Source: Ascaris suum
Lineage: Eukaryota; Nematoda; Chromadorea; Rhabditida; Ascarididae
Length of the DNA: 64,000 nt
NCBI GenBank assembly: GCA_013433145.1
Contig: CM024185.1
Span: 1,550,001 to 1,614,000, forward strand
Reading direction: 5' to 3'
Part shown: in pieces, positions 42,501 through 54,351 of the stretch
Layout of the letters: each line of letters opens with the position of its first letter
Numbering within the stretch: position 1 is the stretch's first letter
Notes under the pieces: model-generated
Seen by the model: only the letters and a program-made list of their open reading frames with translations
Told to the model about the DNA's origin: nothing
The model's database searches: none
Made by a program: the position numbers and the translations under genes

Positions 42501-45500
42501 TATTGGATGTATGCAAAGATTGTATGACTAATAGAGAAAGACAATTCAAGTAAAGAATGAGAACGGCACCGGAAAAATATTAAAAGAGTAAACATAAAAG
42601 TGAACGATTTGAGGGCAAAGCAAGGTAAGTGGATCTTGAGAGTGTCTGTGATTGTAATATGTCATCGGGCAAACGATGTTCTATTGACAAAGGTCAGACA
42701 CGCTCTCCGTACAGACAGACATCTGCACTCGTTGTGAGCAATGTTTTAATGAGAAAATGTTGAGTGCACTCAATCGTTCGTGAGAAAACAACGTTCCCCC
42801 TTCATTTTTTTTTTGTCCTCTGAGAACGTTGCTTACTCTTGTCGAGTGAAGAAAGAAGAAGAGAGGAGTGAAATCACGATTAGAGTGATTGGCAAAAATC
42901 AAAAATCCGCTCTATTTAAGTGCAGTTTTTTAAAGCGCAAATGGGAGATGAGATCGGAAAGCATTAATTATTAAAACATTTTTTTCCGACGTTTCTCCCA
43001 TAATTTTGTAGTAGTCATCATCCAATAGCTGTAAATACTCTATAGAGATTTCCCCTGTGATATGTGTATAAAGCCATTGAAAAATTTTGCGAAATTCTTA
43101 ATAATGCTCTATAACGCCACTTTTGGATCATATTTTTCTTGCAATTTGACTTGTGAAGCTGTAAATCAATTCCAAAAATATGGAATCATAAAACCGAATA
43201 GAAGCAAGAATACCGAGGCAAGTAAAATATCATAGAAAAAGCAAAGGAGTAAAGATTGTTGGATGCGATATGTTAACATCACATATGCCACCTTAATTTG
43301 CATAGGCGTTATTACTATTTCAATATTTAGCCCAACTTATTATATTGACCATTTTTAGCATCGATGCTTAAAGATATACAATTTATTCAATATAACAAGA
43401 AGGAATAGCTCATTAACTATGCATCTTTTCTTGCCGAATAATACTCGATCTTTGATTGACTATGGCTTATTGGTCGGCTTGTTGCACTTTAGAAACGAGG
43501 ACAGACTTCAGACAGTGTGACATAATCCACCTTTTTAAGCACTTCTTCCTGGAAAAATGACACTAAGATGCAGGACTCGTTGGAAATACAGGAACGTGGA
43601 ATTGACTTTATTCTTCTCGAATTTTATCGAAGTCCTTATCATATATCTTCTAGAACGATGCCCAAGTACTCATTGATTTGGAAAGTCTTTCATGACAGCA
43701 TTCGATTTTAGGGATCAAACACGAGATGTCATATCATTTTTGACAATTAGTAGGAATAGAAACATTTGTTGAACTAAGTTGTGTTTAGAAATGTTCTTGT
43801 AACTACGAATGTCCGATAAAAATTCAAATGGACTAAAGAGTTTGACTTCTCAATTTTCGATTTTTATCTTCTTAGCAACGATCAGTAGATAATAAGCTGA
43901 CCGTCGGCAAGATTCATTGACCATATCCAACAATCGATACTGAATTGGCCGATGGAGAGTTAAATGAACCAACGCCGATCGATTAAAAGATTGCAAGGCT
44001 CTTGAACGCTTCGCATTTGGATCAAACATAATTGTATGAATAATTTCCAATCAGAACTCTTGCTAAAATAAAAATGATATTGCATAAATTCCTCGAACGA
44101 TTCTTCAATCTCTCGATAAACTATTGTGATTTTTCTTATAATATTTAATCAAATCAAAATTGAATTCAATATTGAAACCTGTTGAGACGTTTCACAGATG
44201 AAACGTTTCTCATTTATCGATTAAACGTTTCAAATTTTGCTTTTTCTGCATTTCTATAAGTGCTTTTGAAAACGTTTGCAATAAACAAGCGCAGATAAAA
44301 AAGCCAACAAACTGAGCCGATGAATGACGAAAAAAAAACAACGAAATGGCTCAAGGATACAATTCAAGGATACGAAAATGGGTGTGAAGGATACGATTCA
44401 AACGATGTCTATTTGTTGGAGGGCAGAACTATTTCAAAGAGCCTGAAAGGAATGCGATCTAAACGAGCAAATAAATCAGCCGATATGCAGTCATCATATA
44501 TCATATTCAATACACACTCTATTTGATAGTCTACCAAAGATTACTTCATATGACGTATATAGATTGATAACACTGGAACTGTTATGAATGCACTAAAATT
44601 TTATGATAGGGCTATACACTTGAGAAGCACTTAGTCATTGAATTGATCAATTCTCTTCAAAACTTTTGAATAGTAATTGCACAAAGATATACGTATGAAA
44701 AAAAAAATGGTGCTTCTGATAGCGCATTCAATTAAATTTTTGATTTATTTAATATATTCAATCTCGCTTAATTTAAATTAAGTGATCATTGAGAAATTGT
44801 AAAAGAAATTAAAATTTTGCGAAAATGATGAGAAATAGGCCATCATATGCAAATATCATATGCATATGCAAATGTCATATGCATACATAGAATCATAGGT
44901 AAAATGCACTACAGATTGCGATATTTTTTGAGTTAATTGTAAACGAATCAAAGCGGCTAAACTATTTGATTCTAACGAATATTTTAGCTTGATCCATTGA
45001 AACTATTCAAATATTGAAACTATAAATTCAAGTATTGAATTTGAATTTTATCGCCGATTTCATTTTGATGATCTCTTTTTTCATTTATTTTTATCATCTT
45101 TTTTCTTGTAATTTCTGAGGTTACCTCTCCGCCCCCCCCCCTTTCATTATTTCAGTGATGGCAATTTTTGCCACTTTGCAGCTATTTTTGCGGCCTTAAT
45201 GCGCTTATACGTGCTTTGTAAGTCTTTTTTTAATTTGAATTCAAAAGGTAGAGTTTTTCCATCGCTAAACGTGCGCTTCTCTTACAAAGATAAACATCAA
45301 CTTTGCACAAGCTTCTCTACGTATCGCTACCAATGCCAACTGCTACCGAATTACCTTCTGACGATGCATAATAACTAATTCACGCGCAGTTATTCGAGTC
45401 TATGAAATCAATAAGACATCGCTCGAAGAGTGGAAAAATCACCAATCGCAGATGCAACTACGCATTAAAACAAGCATTTTCACCAGCGGAAATAATGAAT

Positions 45501-47572
45501 TTGTTGCAAATATTTGCACTCTAGTCGAAAAAGTTTATAACCCTTCTCGCAGGTGAAAACGTTTTTGAGGAATATGTAGATTCACATAAAAATGAGAGCA
45601 ATATATGAAATCACCTTCAAAAATTAATGAAAGTCGCACTTGAACTCTATTAAGTAGCATGCGAGAAAACTATTCAGCGCGCTAAATGTTCACCTATCTA
45701 CGTGAAAAATTTATATGCCAGATGAAATGAAAAATTCTATTTTCTAATCGACAAAATAACCTTTTTAATCGATAAGAAAATATGTAAATAATTCAAGTCT
45801 TTTAGACCAGGTGGTAGCAAATCATAGCGCCTGCTCTCAGGCAATGAAAAAAATCGAGTTTTTATGAAGGGACTACTAGTGCAGATTAGATTTTAAATCG
45901 TCACTAAGATTATTATGTGATGTAAATGTGTTTCAAAAATTCCAGAAGACAACTAACATGATCTTGGGGCTTTCCTCCAAAATTTTTACTATTCCATTTT
46001 CATATAGACTATCAAGATTACTGAAAGGTGCTGAATTTCTTGAAAGGAACCTCTCTTGCTCAAAAATGCAAAGTATAATAAGAGCGTACAAAGACTTCAA
46101 CTCCCTTATGGCTTCGACTTTTCCCAATAGTAAAATTTTTTAAAATTAGCATTGATAAATGCGCTTTATTGGATGCAAAATGTTTATCCCAAAAGAAATT
46201 TGCATAAAAGTGGAAGTAAAATAGTGCAATCGATCTCATTTATTAAGATCTTCAATAATAACTATAATAGAAATAAGAAAAAATAAAAAATAAAAAGTCT
46301 ATTATAATAATAAAGCAAAATTATAAGCCCTCAGTTCTATCAGTGCTCTCTCATGAATTATTCGCATGCCTAATCAGTAACCAATTGGTGCATATTCGAA
46401 TATGGCAATATAAGTGTATAGTTCAGCCACAAATTTTTATTTAGATTCATGTGGGTATCTTTTTGGAATGTATGTAAAAATGCGTGTTCTATTTGATGAG
46501 TAAATTCAGTTCATTGTCAACTCTTAGCATTTTTGCTTTTTTCTCTCGGATAATATGTGCATATCCACTGAAGATGTCTAAATAATTTTACTCTTTTTAT
46601 ATACTATTGGTGCGCTACTATTTCAAAATCCCCATTATATACTTGAAAATGTTGACTATGCCAAAGAGAACATTTTGGCTATAAAATTGCAATCGATTCA
46701 TTGCAGAATTAAAGAAATCAAATTTTGCATATTCAAAATGCTAAAGAAAATCATTTTATGATCTACTATGGAAATTAGTTTCCTGAATCTTGGAAACTGC
46801 ATTATTTCCATTTTGCTTCATCACTTCTTATCATTTGTCCATATTTTTTTGGTTAGTTGTAACGGAAAATATCCATTCTAAGAACGGTTGAAATGATTTT
46901 CGTTAGTTCACATCTACTCTAACTTTTTACCAATATGATAATCGTCACGTTGTTTTTAAGAGCTAAAAACTGTAAGGTTTTTATGCTGCCAACCGCATGC
47001 TATCAATGAATGTAAGCAAAGATCCATTTTCAGCCGTTCAACGCCCGTATACGATTGACAACTGCGCAAAATTTCAAGAAGAAATTGTTGCTAATTACAA
47101 GCGTAAATGTCACTTCAGAAATTTGGAATGAATTAAACATCGATTTAAGTTCTTACCGTATTCGCCGAAATAATACAACTACACGCTTGTGCACATGGAA
47201 TTATTGAAAACCAATAAAACCAATAAAAATACAACGATAACGTTTTGATAACTTAAGGCAAAAGTTTATTAATCTCGAAGGACAGGAAAATAGTGGAGGC
47301 AACCATTCAATACTATGGGCACGATAGGTTTCTGTCATTATTAAATACAAATTGGTGACAATGGGGCAATTGTGTATGACGGTAGATAGGGAGACACTAA
47401 TAACGACCTGTTAAGTAAGAAACAGGAACTGTTTTCAATGTTCGGCTAATAAGAAGCCGAAGAAGCCAATAAACATAAGAGCCTATCTTCAGCGTGGCTT
47501 GACAAAGAAGCTAACGGAAAATATTTGCGAAGAATGCAAGAAAATAATTTTTTTTTTGATGGTGCCACATAA
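36562..47572 (+). CDS. Candidate five-exon gene of unknown function, about 112 aa
   Basis: Proposed exons: 36562-36600 (MEPEVSNEKEMIE, donor GTAGGC), 37141-37229 (donor GTAACG), 45156-45217 (DGNFCHFAAIFAALMRLYV, donor GTAAGT), 47034-47102 (VQRPYTIDNCAKFQEE..., donor GTAAAT), 47493-47572 (WLDKEANGKYLRRMQ..., stop). Acceptors are CCACGTAG, ATTTCAG, TTTTCAG and TCTTCAG. Phases (0, 2, 1, 1) agree at every junction and the total is 113 codons with the stop. No family is recognised. The middle exon is hydrophobic enough for one membrane pass. An 8-kb intron follows exon 2, unusually long for this window. Exon 4 of the chain could be skipped or joined to something else. This model rests on splice signals alone, and I searched for fits, so chance assembly is a real possibility. 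Confidence 0.35.
38584..38634 (+). repeat. Two-copy direct repeat
   Basis: ATAGATTATGCTTTCTTTT occurs twice, about 28 bases apart, in gene-poor DNA. It is a recent small tandem duplication. Confidence 0.8.
38912..38933 (-). repeat. C22 run (G22 on the minus strand)
   Basis: Twenty-two C in AT-rich non-coding sequence. An open frame with poly-Gly across it is an artefact. Confidence 0.95.
40262..40468. mobile_element. Possible small MITE-like element with terminal inverted repeats
   Basis: AAACCGGTTGGTC near 40264-40276 is matched in inverse by GACCAACCGGTTT near 40454-40466, so about 200 bases are bounded by a 13-base perfect inverted repeat. The right end and the following TTCATAAATGATATAAAA sequence resemble a stretch at 12258-12305 (GACCGACC...TTTCATTAATTATAAAA). 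No transposase is present. Target-site duplications were not clear. Confidence 0.4.
42343..42527 (-). CDS. Candidate 3'-terminal exon of an unidentified minus-strand gene
   Basis: A clear acceptor (CTTTCTCTATTAG) is followed by 61 codons ending in a stop. The protein is helical-looking, with SISEEKLLPHLHK-like content (LAISEEKLLPHLHKTIF) and a basic tail (NMPKKNNN). Incoming phase needs one base from the preceding exon. Upstream minus-strand frames at 43960-44068 and 45933-46127 might supply it; a GTTGGT donor near 43972 would give the right phase, but I cannot confirm this. No family is recognised. Confidence 0.35.
44844..44892. promoter_or_regulatory. Cluster of ATGCAAAT octamer motifs
   Basis: ATGCAAAT occurs twice within about 30 bases, interleaved with CATATG and ATGCAT palindromes. 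The octamer is the classical POU-homeodomain site. No neighbouring promoter could be identified, and the pattern may simply be a local duplication. Confidence 0.25.
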
Positions 47573-48237
47573 AATAAGCTCATTTTGGACCCTAGACAAA
47601 CGTAGCAACAGATACGCCTGTTATTTATCAAGGCTTCGCGGCTCTTGCCTTTATTTTTAAAAAAAAATTAAAGTTTAACTGAAAAAAAAAGCATTTCTCA
47701 TATATTAATAGCAGAATTATTGAAATAGAGCTGTTATTATTATTGATAAATCACCTCAACTATTAATAACTCGATTATCAATTTCTTAATCAATCAACTC
47801 AATGAATTCCTTATTTGCTAAAGTTGAATAATGTACTGAACGATGAATATAGACAAATGTCGATGAAGTCCAACCACTCGTGAAAGTAGAAACATACATA
47901 AATGAGAAATAGTAAAGAAATTAATAGAGAGTGGGCTAATATCAGCTGGATTAATAAGCTCCACACGCGAGACAGCATCTAAAACGCAACACTGAAACAA
48001 CGCTTTAAAACCAATCCAATAAGAGTACCTTAACTTTTTCCCAGAATTCCTAATAAGTCACATATGCAGTTATTAAAAGCACTTTATTAGTCGGAACGCT
48101 AATTACATCTTCAAGAAGTGGCATTGAGAGTGTTGCACGCTTTGGCTCTTTGCATCGATGTTTTCTTTACTAAATAAATAATACATAATACAACAATTAT
48201 TCTATAAATAATACAATACAACAAACATCATATTATT

Positions 48238-48400
48238 CTATACTAACTTATAGTATAGTATAATATAGCATAGTATGGTATAGCATAGTATTACGTCGTA
48301 TCATATAGTATAGTATAGTACAGTATGGCATAGCATTACGTAATATAGCAGAATACAATATAGCAGTGTAGTATGGTATAATATGGTACAATACGAGATA
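48238..48400. repeat. Decayed TATAG-type pentanucleotide array
   Basis: About 160 bases of imperfect TATAG / TATGG / CATAG units. It is AT-rich and clearly tandem with many substitutions, so an old satellite. Confidence 0.8.
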
Positions 48401-49492
48401 GCGTAAAAGATTTTTCGAAAACTGATATGGAAGAATAGAATCGAATACAGCAAATTCAGCATTTTTTTGAAGTCATGGAATAACATTTATTAGATTATGA
48501 GCTAGCATGGTGAATGTATAATAATATAGATAAAATTCTTAAAAAGAAACTATTCCAGAAGACTTTTTCCAATCCCATCTACAATTATGAACTAGTAGAA
48601 CAGTTCAAAATATAAGTTCAGCAAGAGCTTTCAACTATTAACCTCAGTTGTAATGTTATATTTCTCGTTTCAGGTCGTGAGTTTTTTTTTTTTCACAATA
48701 TTCCATTATCCCAATAAATTTTTGGATTTTATATTCCATCCGATTCATCAAGTTTTCTGTGATGCTAAGCAATCTTGCTTACAGTTGGTGAATCATTCTG
48801 CTCCCTATAAGTACTCTATTTTTAAAACTGAGTACTGCTTTCCCCTGCAATGGGTAAACCTGACATACCGTTCCGCATATGTGCCATATTGCAGTTTCCG
48901 CTTTATCCAAGAGGATGGCGGCGTAGATTTTTGTTGTGATCAAATTATGTCATGAGCTGATGAAAAGCGGCGTTTGGAGTGTAATTTGGTTCATTACGCA
49001 TACTTTTTATTAGCCAGTTGCATGTATTGCATAGTATCATAGCAGAATCGCATTTTCCGGAATCCTGACCTTTGACCTGATAGCTTAGTATCATGCTTTG
49101 TGCCACAAGCATTGCGAACAAGAAACTATATATCTGAGAAAGAATAAGCGAGCGTTTAAGAAACGATACAACCGCTTCTTATTTTATCGAAATTGTTAAT
49201 AAATCGACTTTGTTCATTCGCTTATTTTATTTTGTCGTTTCGCTGCTCATATATCTGGAATTGCGCCACTATTTCTTTCACGCAAACATCTGCTACCTTT
49301 TTGTTCCCTTTCACCTAGACTTGCCCCCACTTAATCTCAAACTTGGGTAATTGAACCACCCATTCGCACATACATCTAAAAAAAAACACAGTACGCAGCT
49401 ATCTTGAAAGATTATAGACTGTAAGTAGGAATAATTGCTACTCGAATGAACATGAAACGCCTATGCGATGATAAAATTTGTAGCAGTTTCAG

Positions 49493-50941
49493 AAGCGGCT
49501 AAGCGAAATAAAACAATTTAGTACGAGAGATGGCTTGCATAGAGGAATCTTTCCAGGGGAATTGCAAACTGGAATAGAGAAGACAAAATATGCAACAGAA
49601 AGGAGATATGCACTTGAAAACGACGACGTTAAGCATTTCATTTGGGCAGGAGAGACTTTCGAAGATGAAGGGTACAAACAGACAGGTGAAATGGCATATA
49701 AATAGAGAGAAGAGCGAAGGCATCAACAATAGGGCGCTATAGAACGCCCAGGCTAGCTATAGTTGCCAACGAAGGCAGACACAAACTACAAAAGCATTAA
49801 ATACACCACACTGATTGGTAAGCACACTCTTAGCCAGAACTCGACGAACTCGTTGAAAACGAAGCTTTGAAACGTGACAAAGTGGAATTGTCGATATTTC
49901 GCTAATAAATCAGACGAAGCGATCGTAACATTTTCATTAAACGTATTTTAATTTCGATACGAACAGATAAATTTCGAAAAAACAGAACGTAACAATACGT
50001 GCTTCAGCGGATAAATTTATTAATTTAGTGATTTTTGCACCCTTTCGTCCGAATAAACTATCATGCAATCAACAATTTCATATCTAGATTAGATATTCGA
50101 AATTGTTTTTTAAACCTAATCCAATCGTAACGATCATATTGGCGCATAGCAAACAACATTTCGTCTGCTATTACCTCGTTTATTAAACACGTTTTATTAG
50201 GCTTGATATGTTTTTTGAACTAATAATAGCCTTAGGGAGTGTACATTCTTTGATCTCAATATAAGGCCTCATTGAATCAGTTGAAAATACACGTGGTAAA
50301 GGGTAAACTTGTCTACGCCTTCAGTACCTCTTCACGGCTCGTTTAATTCTTCCATTGATATCATGATTCCTTAATGGTTCTTCTATTTTCAGATGAATAC
50401 GTCTATTTATGTATAGAAAGATGCTATATTTCTGGCCTCAAGCTTTTCATGCTCTTGCTCACTTTTTTTGCCCGTTGTCTCATCTGCTAGTTACCGGAAG
50501 CTCTGAATGAGCATTCAACAACTTTATTTGCACTTATTAAATTATCTCAGTAAATTCTATTTCGATGCAATCGATTTCTTTCTGCTCATTTTGTTTTTCC
50601 TCGATTTTCTCAAATGTTCCATAAATTTCTAAAAACAATCACTATCCTCCCTTCTCACAATCGCATACGATCATCTATAAATTGCATCACTAAAAATAAT
50701 AAATTTATGGATTTATTACAATATTTTTGAATTGATCATGCAATGAATAAATAGCCAATAATCTAACGGTTTTAATCGCTGAGATGAAATGAAACATCCA
50801 CAAAATGCAACACTATAAACAACTCCACTTCAAACAACTTTCGTTTAATGAAATACATTTTATATTTCAGAAATTGTGAATGCACAAGATGATCAATGCC
50901 GAAAATTTTCAGAGCATAAGAAATTCCATAAAAGAGGCCCT
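49493..50941 (+). CDS. Pair of candidate internal exons, unknown protein
   Basis: Exon 49493-49685 follows GCAGTTTCAG, is open for 64 codons (includes IKQFSTRDGLHRGIFPGEL and DDVKHFIWAGETFEDEG), and ends at donor GTGAAA with one base over. Exon 50871-50941 follows TATATTTCAG, takes up exactly one base, reads IVNAQDDQCRKFSEHKKFHK, and ends at donor GTAATT in phase 0. The joined frame is hydrophilic with no recognised domain. First and last exons were not found. Several other frames are open over the first exon, so the strand call is moderately secure only. Confidence 0.35.
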
Positions 50942-52642
50942 GTAATTATGAGGCATAGCTGGAATTTCCTCTTTAAAAAATGCATTGCTTTCGGAAGTCA
51001 AATGGCGCAATTTTGGTATATTTGATGGAGGTCATTATTGGCACCGTACTTACATCAACAAAAAAATACCCTTGCACTTTACTTAAATGTGCGTTTTTTG
51101 TGTTTGCATTTTGACGAATTTTCTTAGCAATGAAAAAAAAATGCCCTAATTTATGGACATCGAATGGCTTTTTTTCGCAATAACAATGATCATTTTTTCT
51201 ACGTTTTAGCATCTTGGAACTAATTTCAACATTATATAATATAATAACACATTTTCTAGAAGTATGCTGCAACATTTAGCAGTTTATTTCATTTGGGAAA
51301 TTATAACATAACGCTCATTTTCGATAATTTTTACACCTCAGCAAGACAAATTCCCCGTAAAAATTTGTCAAAAACTTTTGGATTTTGGATGAACTTGTCA
51401 GGCAATTTCGTTGAGAATGTGAGGGAAAAAATATCATTTTTATGCTATTTATAAAAAAAAACAGTTGAATATATTTCATTATTGCCAGCTATAAATCGAA
51501 TAATATATGACAAATTATCGTTTCACGAATTTCTTTGCCAAGTTTACTTGCAATATATTGCTGTTAATGGTATATTTTATTACTTCCCTTTACTATTACA
51601 ATTAAATAAAGAAATTTGCTTATCATAGCTCAGCGTTGGTATTCGCTCATCGAGAAAAGTCGATGAAATAAAACACTCGTTAAAGCAACTCTTCATTTTA
51701 GTGATTTACTTAGAGCTGCTCACCTTAGTGTACTACTGAAGGTGAGTTTGTACCTCCATACGGCGATAATTCTATTAAAAGCAATCTTTTGATGATTCTC
51801 CTATTTGACATGCTCCGAACCTCGAACTATTCGGACCGTCTGAACTAGAAAAACGTTGGAAAATGTCCGATAGCTCCGAATATCCGGCAAGATCCTGCTT
51901 TCCGAAAATTCTAAACGGGTCTGAATATCAGGATATTCAATTGTAGTCGCAGCTGATGTGCTGCGCGGTACTTTAAGGGGATTTGTATCTATTTCTATTT
52001 GTTGAAATTTCCAAATTCATTGCATTTCTCAAGATTTGACATTTGAGCCCTAAAAATAATTCCGGCTAAAATTTAAGCCTGTCTGATATATTCCAGACGT
52101 AGATTCACTGGAAAATTTGAAACCGTAGAAGAATTTTCGAAGAATTTCGAAATTCGAGGCATTCGAGGAAGTGAACGTTTTCAGCGCTAAGGAAGATAGC
52201 AGATTTTTTTTTTTTGCTCTCAAAATTCTCGTATGAATTTATAAATTTTTGATATAGTGGTCGAATTATGAAGATTTAGAAAAAATTATTCAAAATTAAT
52301 GCACTATTGATATCGGCATTAAGCTTCACTTATGTGATTCAAACTTACTGAACAATCGAAATAATATCGTTTTCTCTGTAAGTTAAATTGTTTGAACGTC
52401 CATCAATTGTTTTCGATTATTTAAAAAAAAAACTTTTTAACCTGTAGAAAGTAATTTTGGAAACTAATAGAAAAGATTGTCAAGTTGAATGTATTCTTGT
52501 ATTGAAGTGGAATTTTATTCGAAACATTAGATGCTATATAATATTCATTTATGTTTACTTGTAATTCTTCCACTTTCGTGACGCGGCTGAATCCTACATT
52601 TTCATGCGTCTAAACGTTGTGGCCCAAGTTTTCTAGAGGTCT

Positions 52643-53271
52643 TTGTATGTCATCTACATAGCAGAAGGTCCTATACTGCGGAACGCTGTCTGCCCATTAG
52701 TTTCCATATTTCACTTCATAGTCTATTCTATAAATTCGAACGAAATTTGCAATGATATTACTTGTCAGTTTGGACTCCAAAAGTTACCTCCTAATATCCA
52801 CCCATACCGTTTCATAAACTTTGCTTCTCTGGAATCACCAAGGTTTAAGTTTCCGTTACTGATGAAAGTTTTCTCCTAGTGTATTCGTTGAGCCAACGTT
52901 TATTCTTGTGAGTTAAGCGGATTTAAAGTTTTGCGAGTGTTTCTCCGCATGGATCGAGACGTTTGTTGCTGATTCCCTCGAAATTGCACCTAGAACGTTC
53001 CATTTTTTCTGTAATCGCGTTTTGTAACGCGCCTGAAAATTTTGGAAAAAGTTATAAAATATAGTTATGGGCAGTAAGGCAGAGGATGCTGCCATTTGTA
53101 AGGCAAGATCATTCTTCTTTCTGAAAGCATGATAAAAAAATCAAAATCGTTTAAGTCTTGTTGTGCAAGTGGCGTTAATTTCAGGAAAGGCTTTCGCTCA
53201 TGGGTCATTGTCACTGTTATTCTTATAGCGCTCCACAAAGGTTGTCCCGGAGGGGCATTTTCAATGATCAC
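52643..53271. other. Block of moderately GC-richer open frames, no model
   Basis: The minus strand carries an acceptor (TATCATGCTTTCAG) near 53130 followed by about 70 open codons to a stop at 52913 (KKNDLALQMAASSALLP...). Upstream, another minus frame (ENAPPGQPLWSAIRITV...) runs over 53271-53065. The plus strand is open over 52643-52879. The minus reading could be the last exon of a gene. No homology is recognised. Confidence 0.25.
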
Positions 53272-54351
53272 GCACCTAGTTTACGCAGACCACATATGAA
53301 GTGTTGAAGCGTTTGTATAGATATCACGCTATCACGTTGCGGAGGAAAAAAACAGACAGATAGACGAATGTATGGCATCTGAATTGAGTTTCTTGTCTAC
53401 CACAAGTACTTTTTGCTCTGAGATCAGCGAAATTCAAAAATCATTTATTATACGATTAACGTTAATGTTTTCCTTTCACCGAAAATATCTTTACACATGA
53501 ATGATGCATAAGATATCAAAAATGATGTAAGAATTGAAGATCACTCAAGCGAACACGAGTGATTATCCCACGAAATTAAAGCTCGTTCATCCTAAACCTC
53601 ATAAAGCTTTTCGATTATGTTAAATTCCATATAGCACTAATTAAATACTGGCAACAAAAATCAGTAAAAATTAAGTAACCATTAAAAGCAAATGAATATA
53701 GACATTAACAGCTCAAGAAGGCTATAAGAAATTGGTGTAATTATTGGTCGAAATAAAATGTTCCTGTATGTAGTGAGTGGTTTTCAATTTGCTCAATTGG
53801 TCCCAGCGAATTTTAGAAATTGCCAACAAATAGAAAATAAACCTCTCGCATTTGATGCGAGTAGATTGGCCACATAAATTAAATTTTATGCAAAGGATAT
53901 GTTTTTTTTAATATTAGGTTCAAAAAAACTAATCAATGTAGAATGCATGAAAATCTTTCAATACCTTCAAATTTAGCGAATGATTTTCGAAATTGATTGA
54001 TTTATTAGACACAATATATATGAAAGCACTAACTCCATATTACACATTTACACATTGTATTCATTTCTTTCAGCTTCAATGGCTTCAATGGTTTAGAAAA
54101 TGAAATTCTCAGACAAATAATAAACGCAAGCATAGATCAATAGATTTTCAAGTAAAACGTTACTATGCACTTTGCAAATGAAAATTTGCCAAAATTAAAT
54201 AATATTGTAAAGCTAAAAACAACAAAGTGAAGCATATTGAAAGGGCGACGAAGAGCGTCCTCAGTGATGGAAAAGATTTAGAGAATTGGCTCAAAAAGTG
54301 AAAAACTCCGCCTTTTATGGCTTCTAATCGTTCTCATTTGACAGAATGGCA

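Noticed and set aside
48653..48955. 100-codon frame following a TTTCAG
   Set aside because: It begins with a T12 run giving poly-Phe and has no family resemblance; the incoming phase of the neighbouring candidate exons gives a stop.
52643..52879. Reverse-transcriptase-like YVDD on the minus strand (also near 37150)
   Set aside because: CYVDD appears in short frames broken by several stops, with no other RT motif or LTR around; treated as chance.
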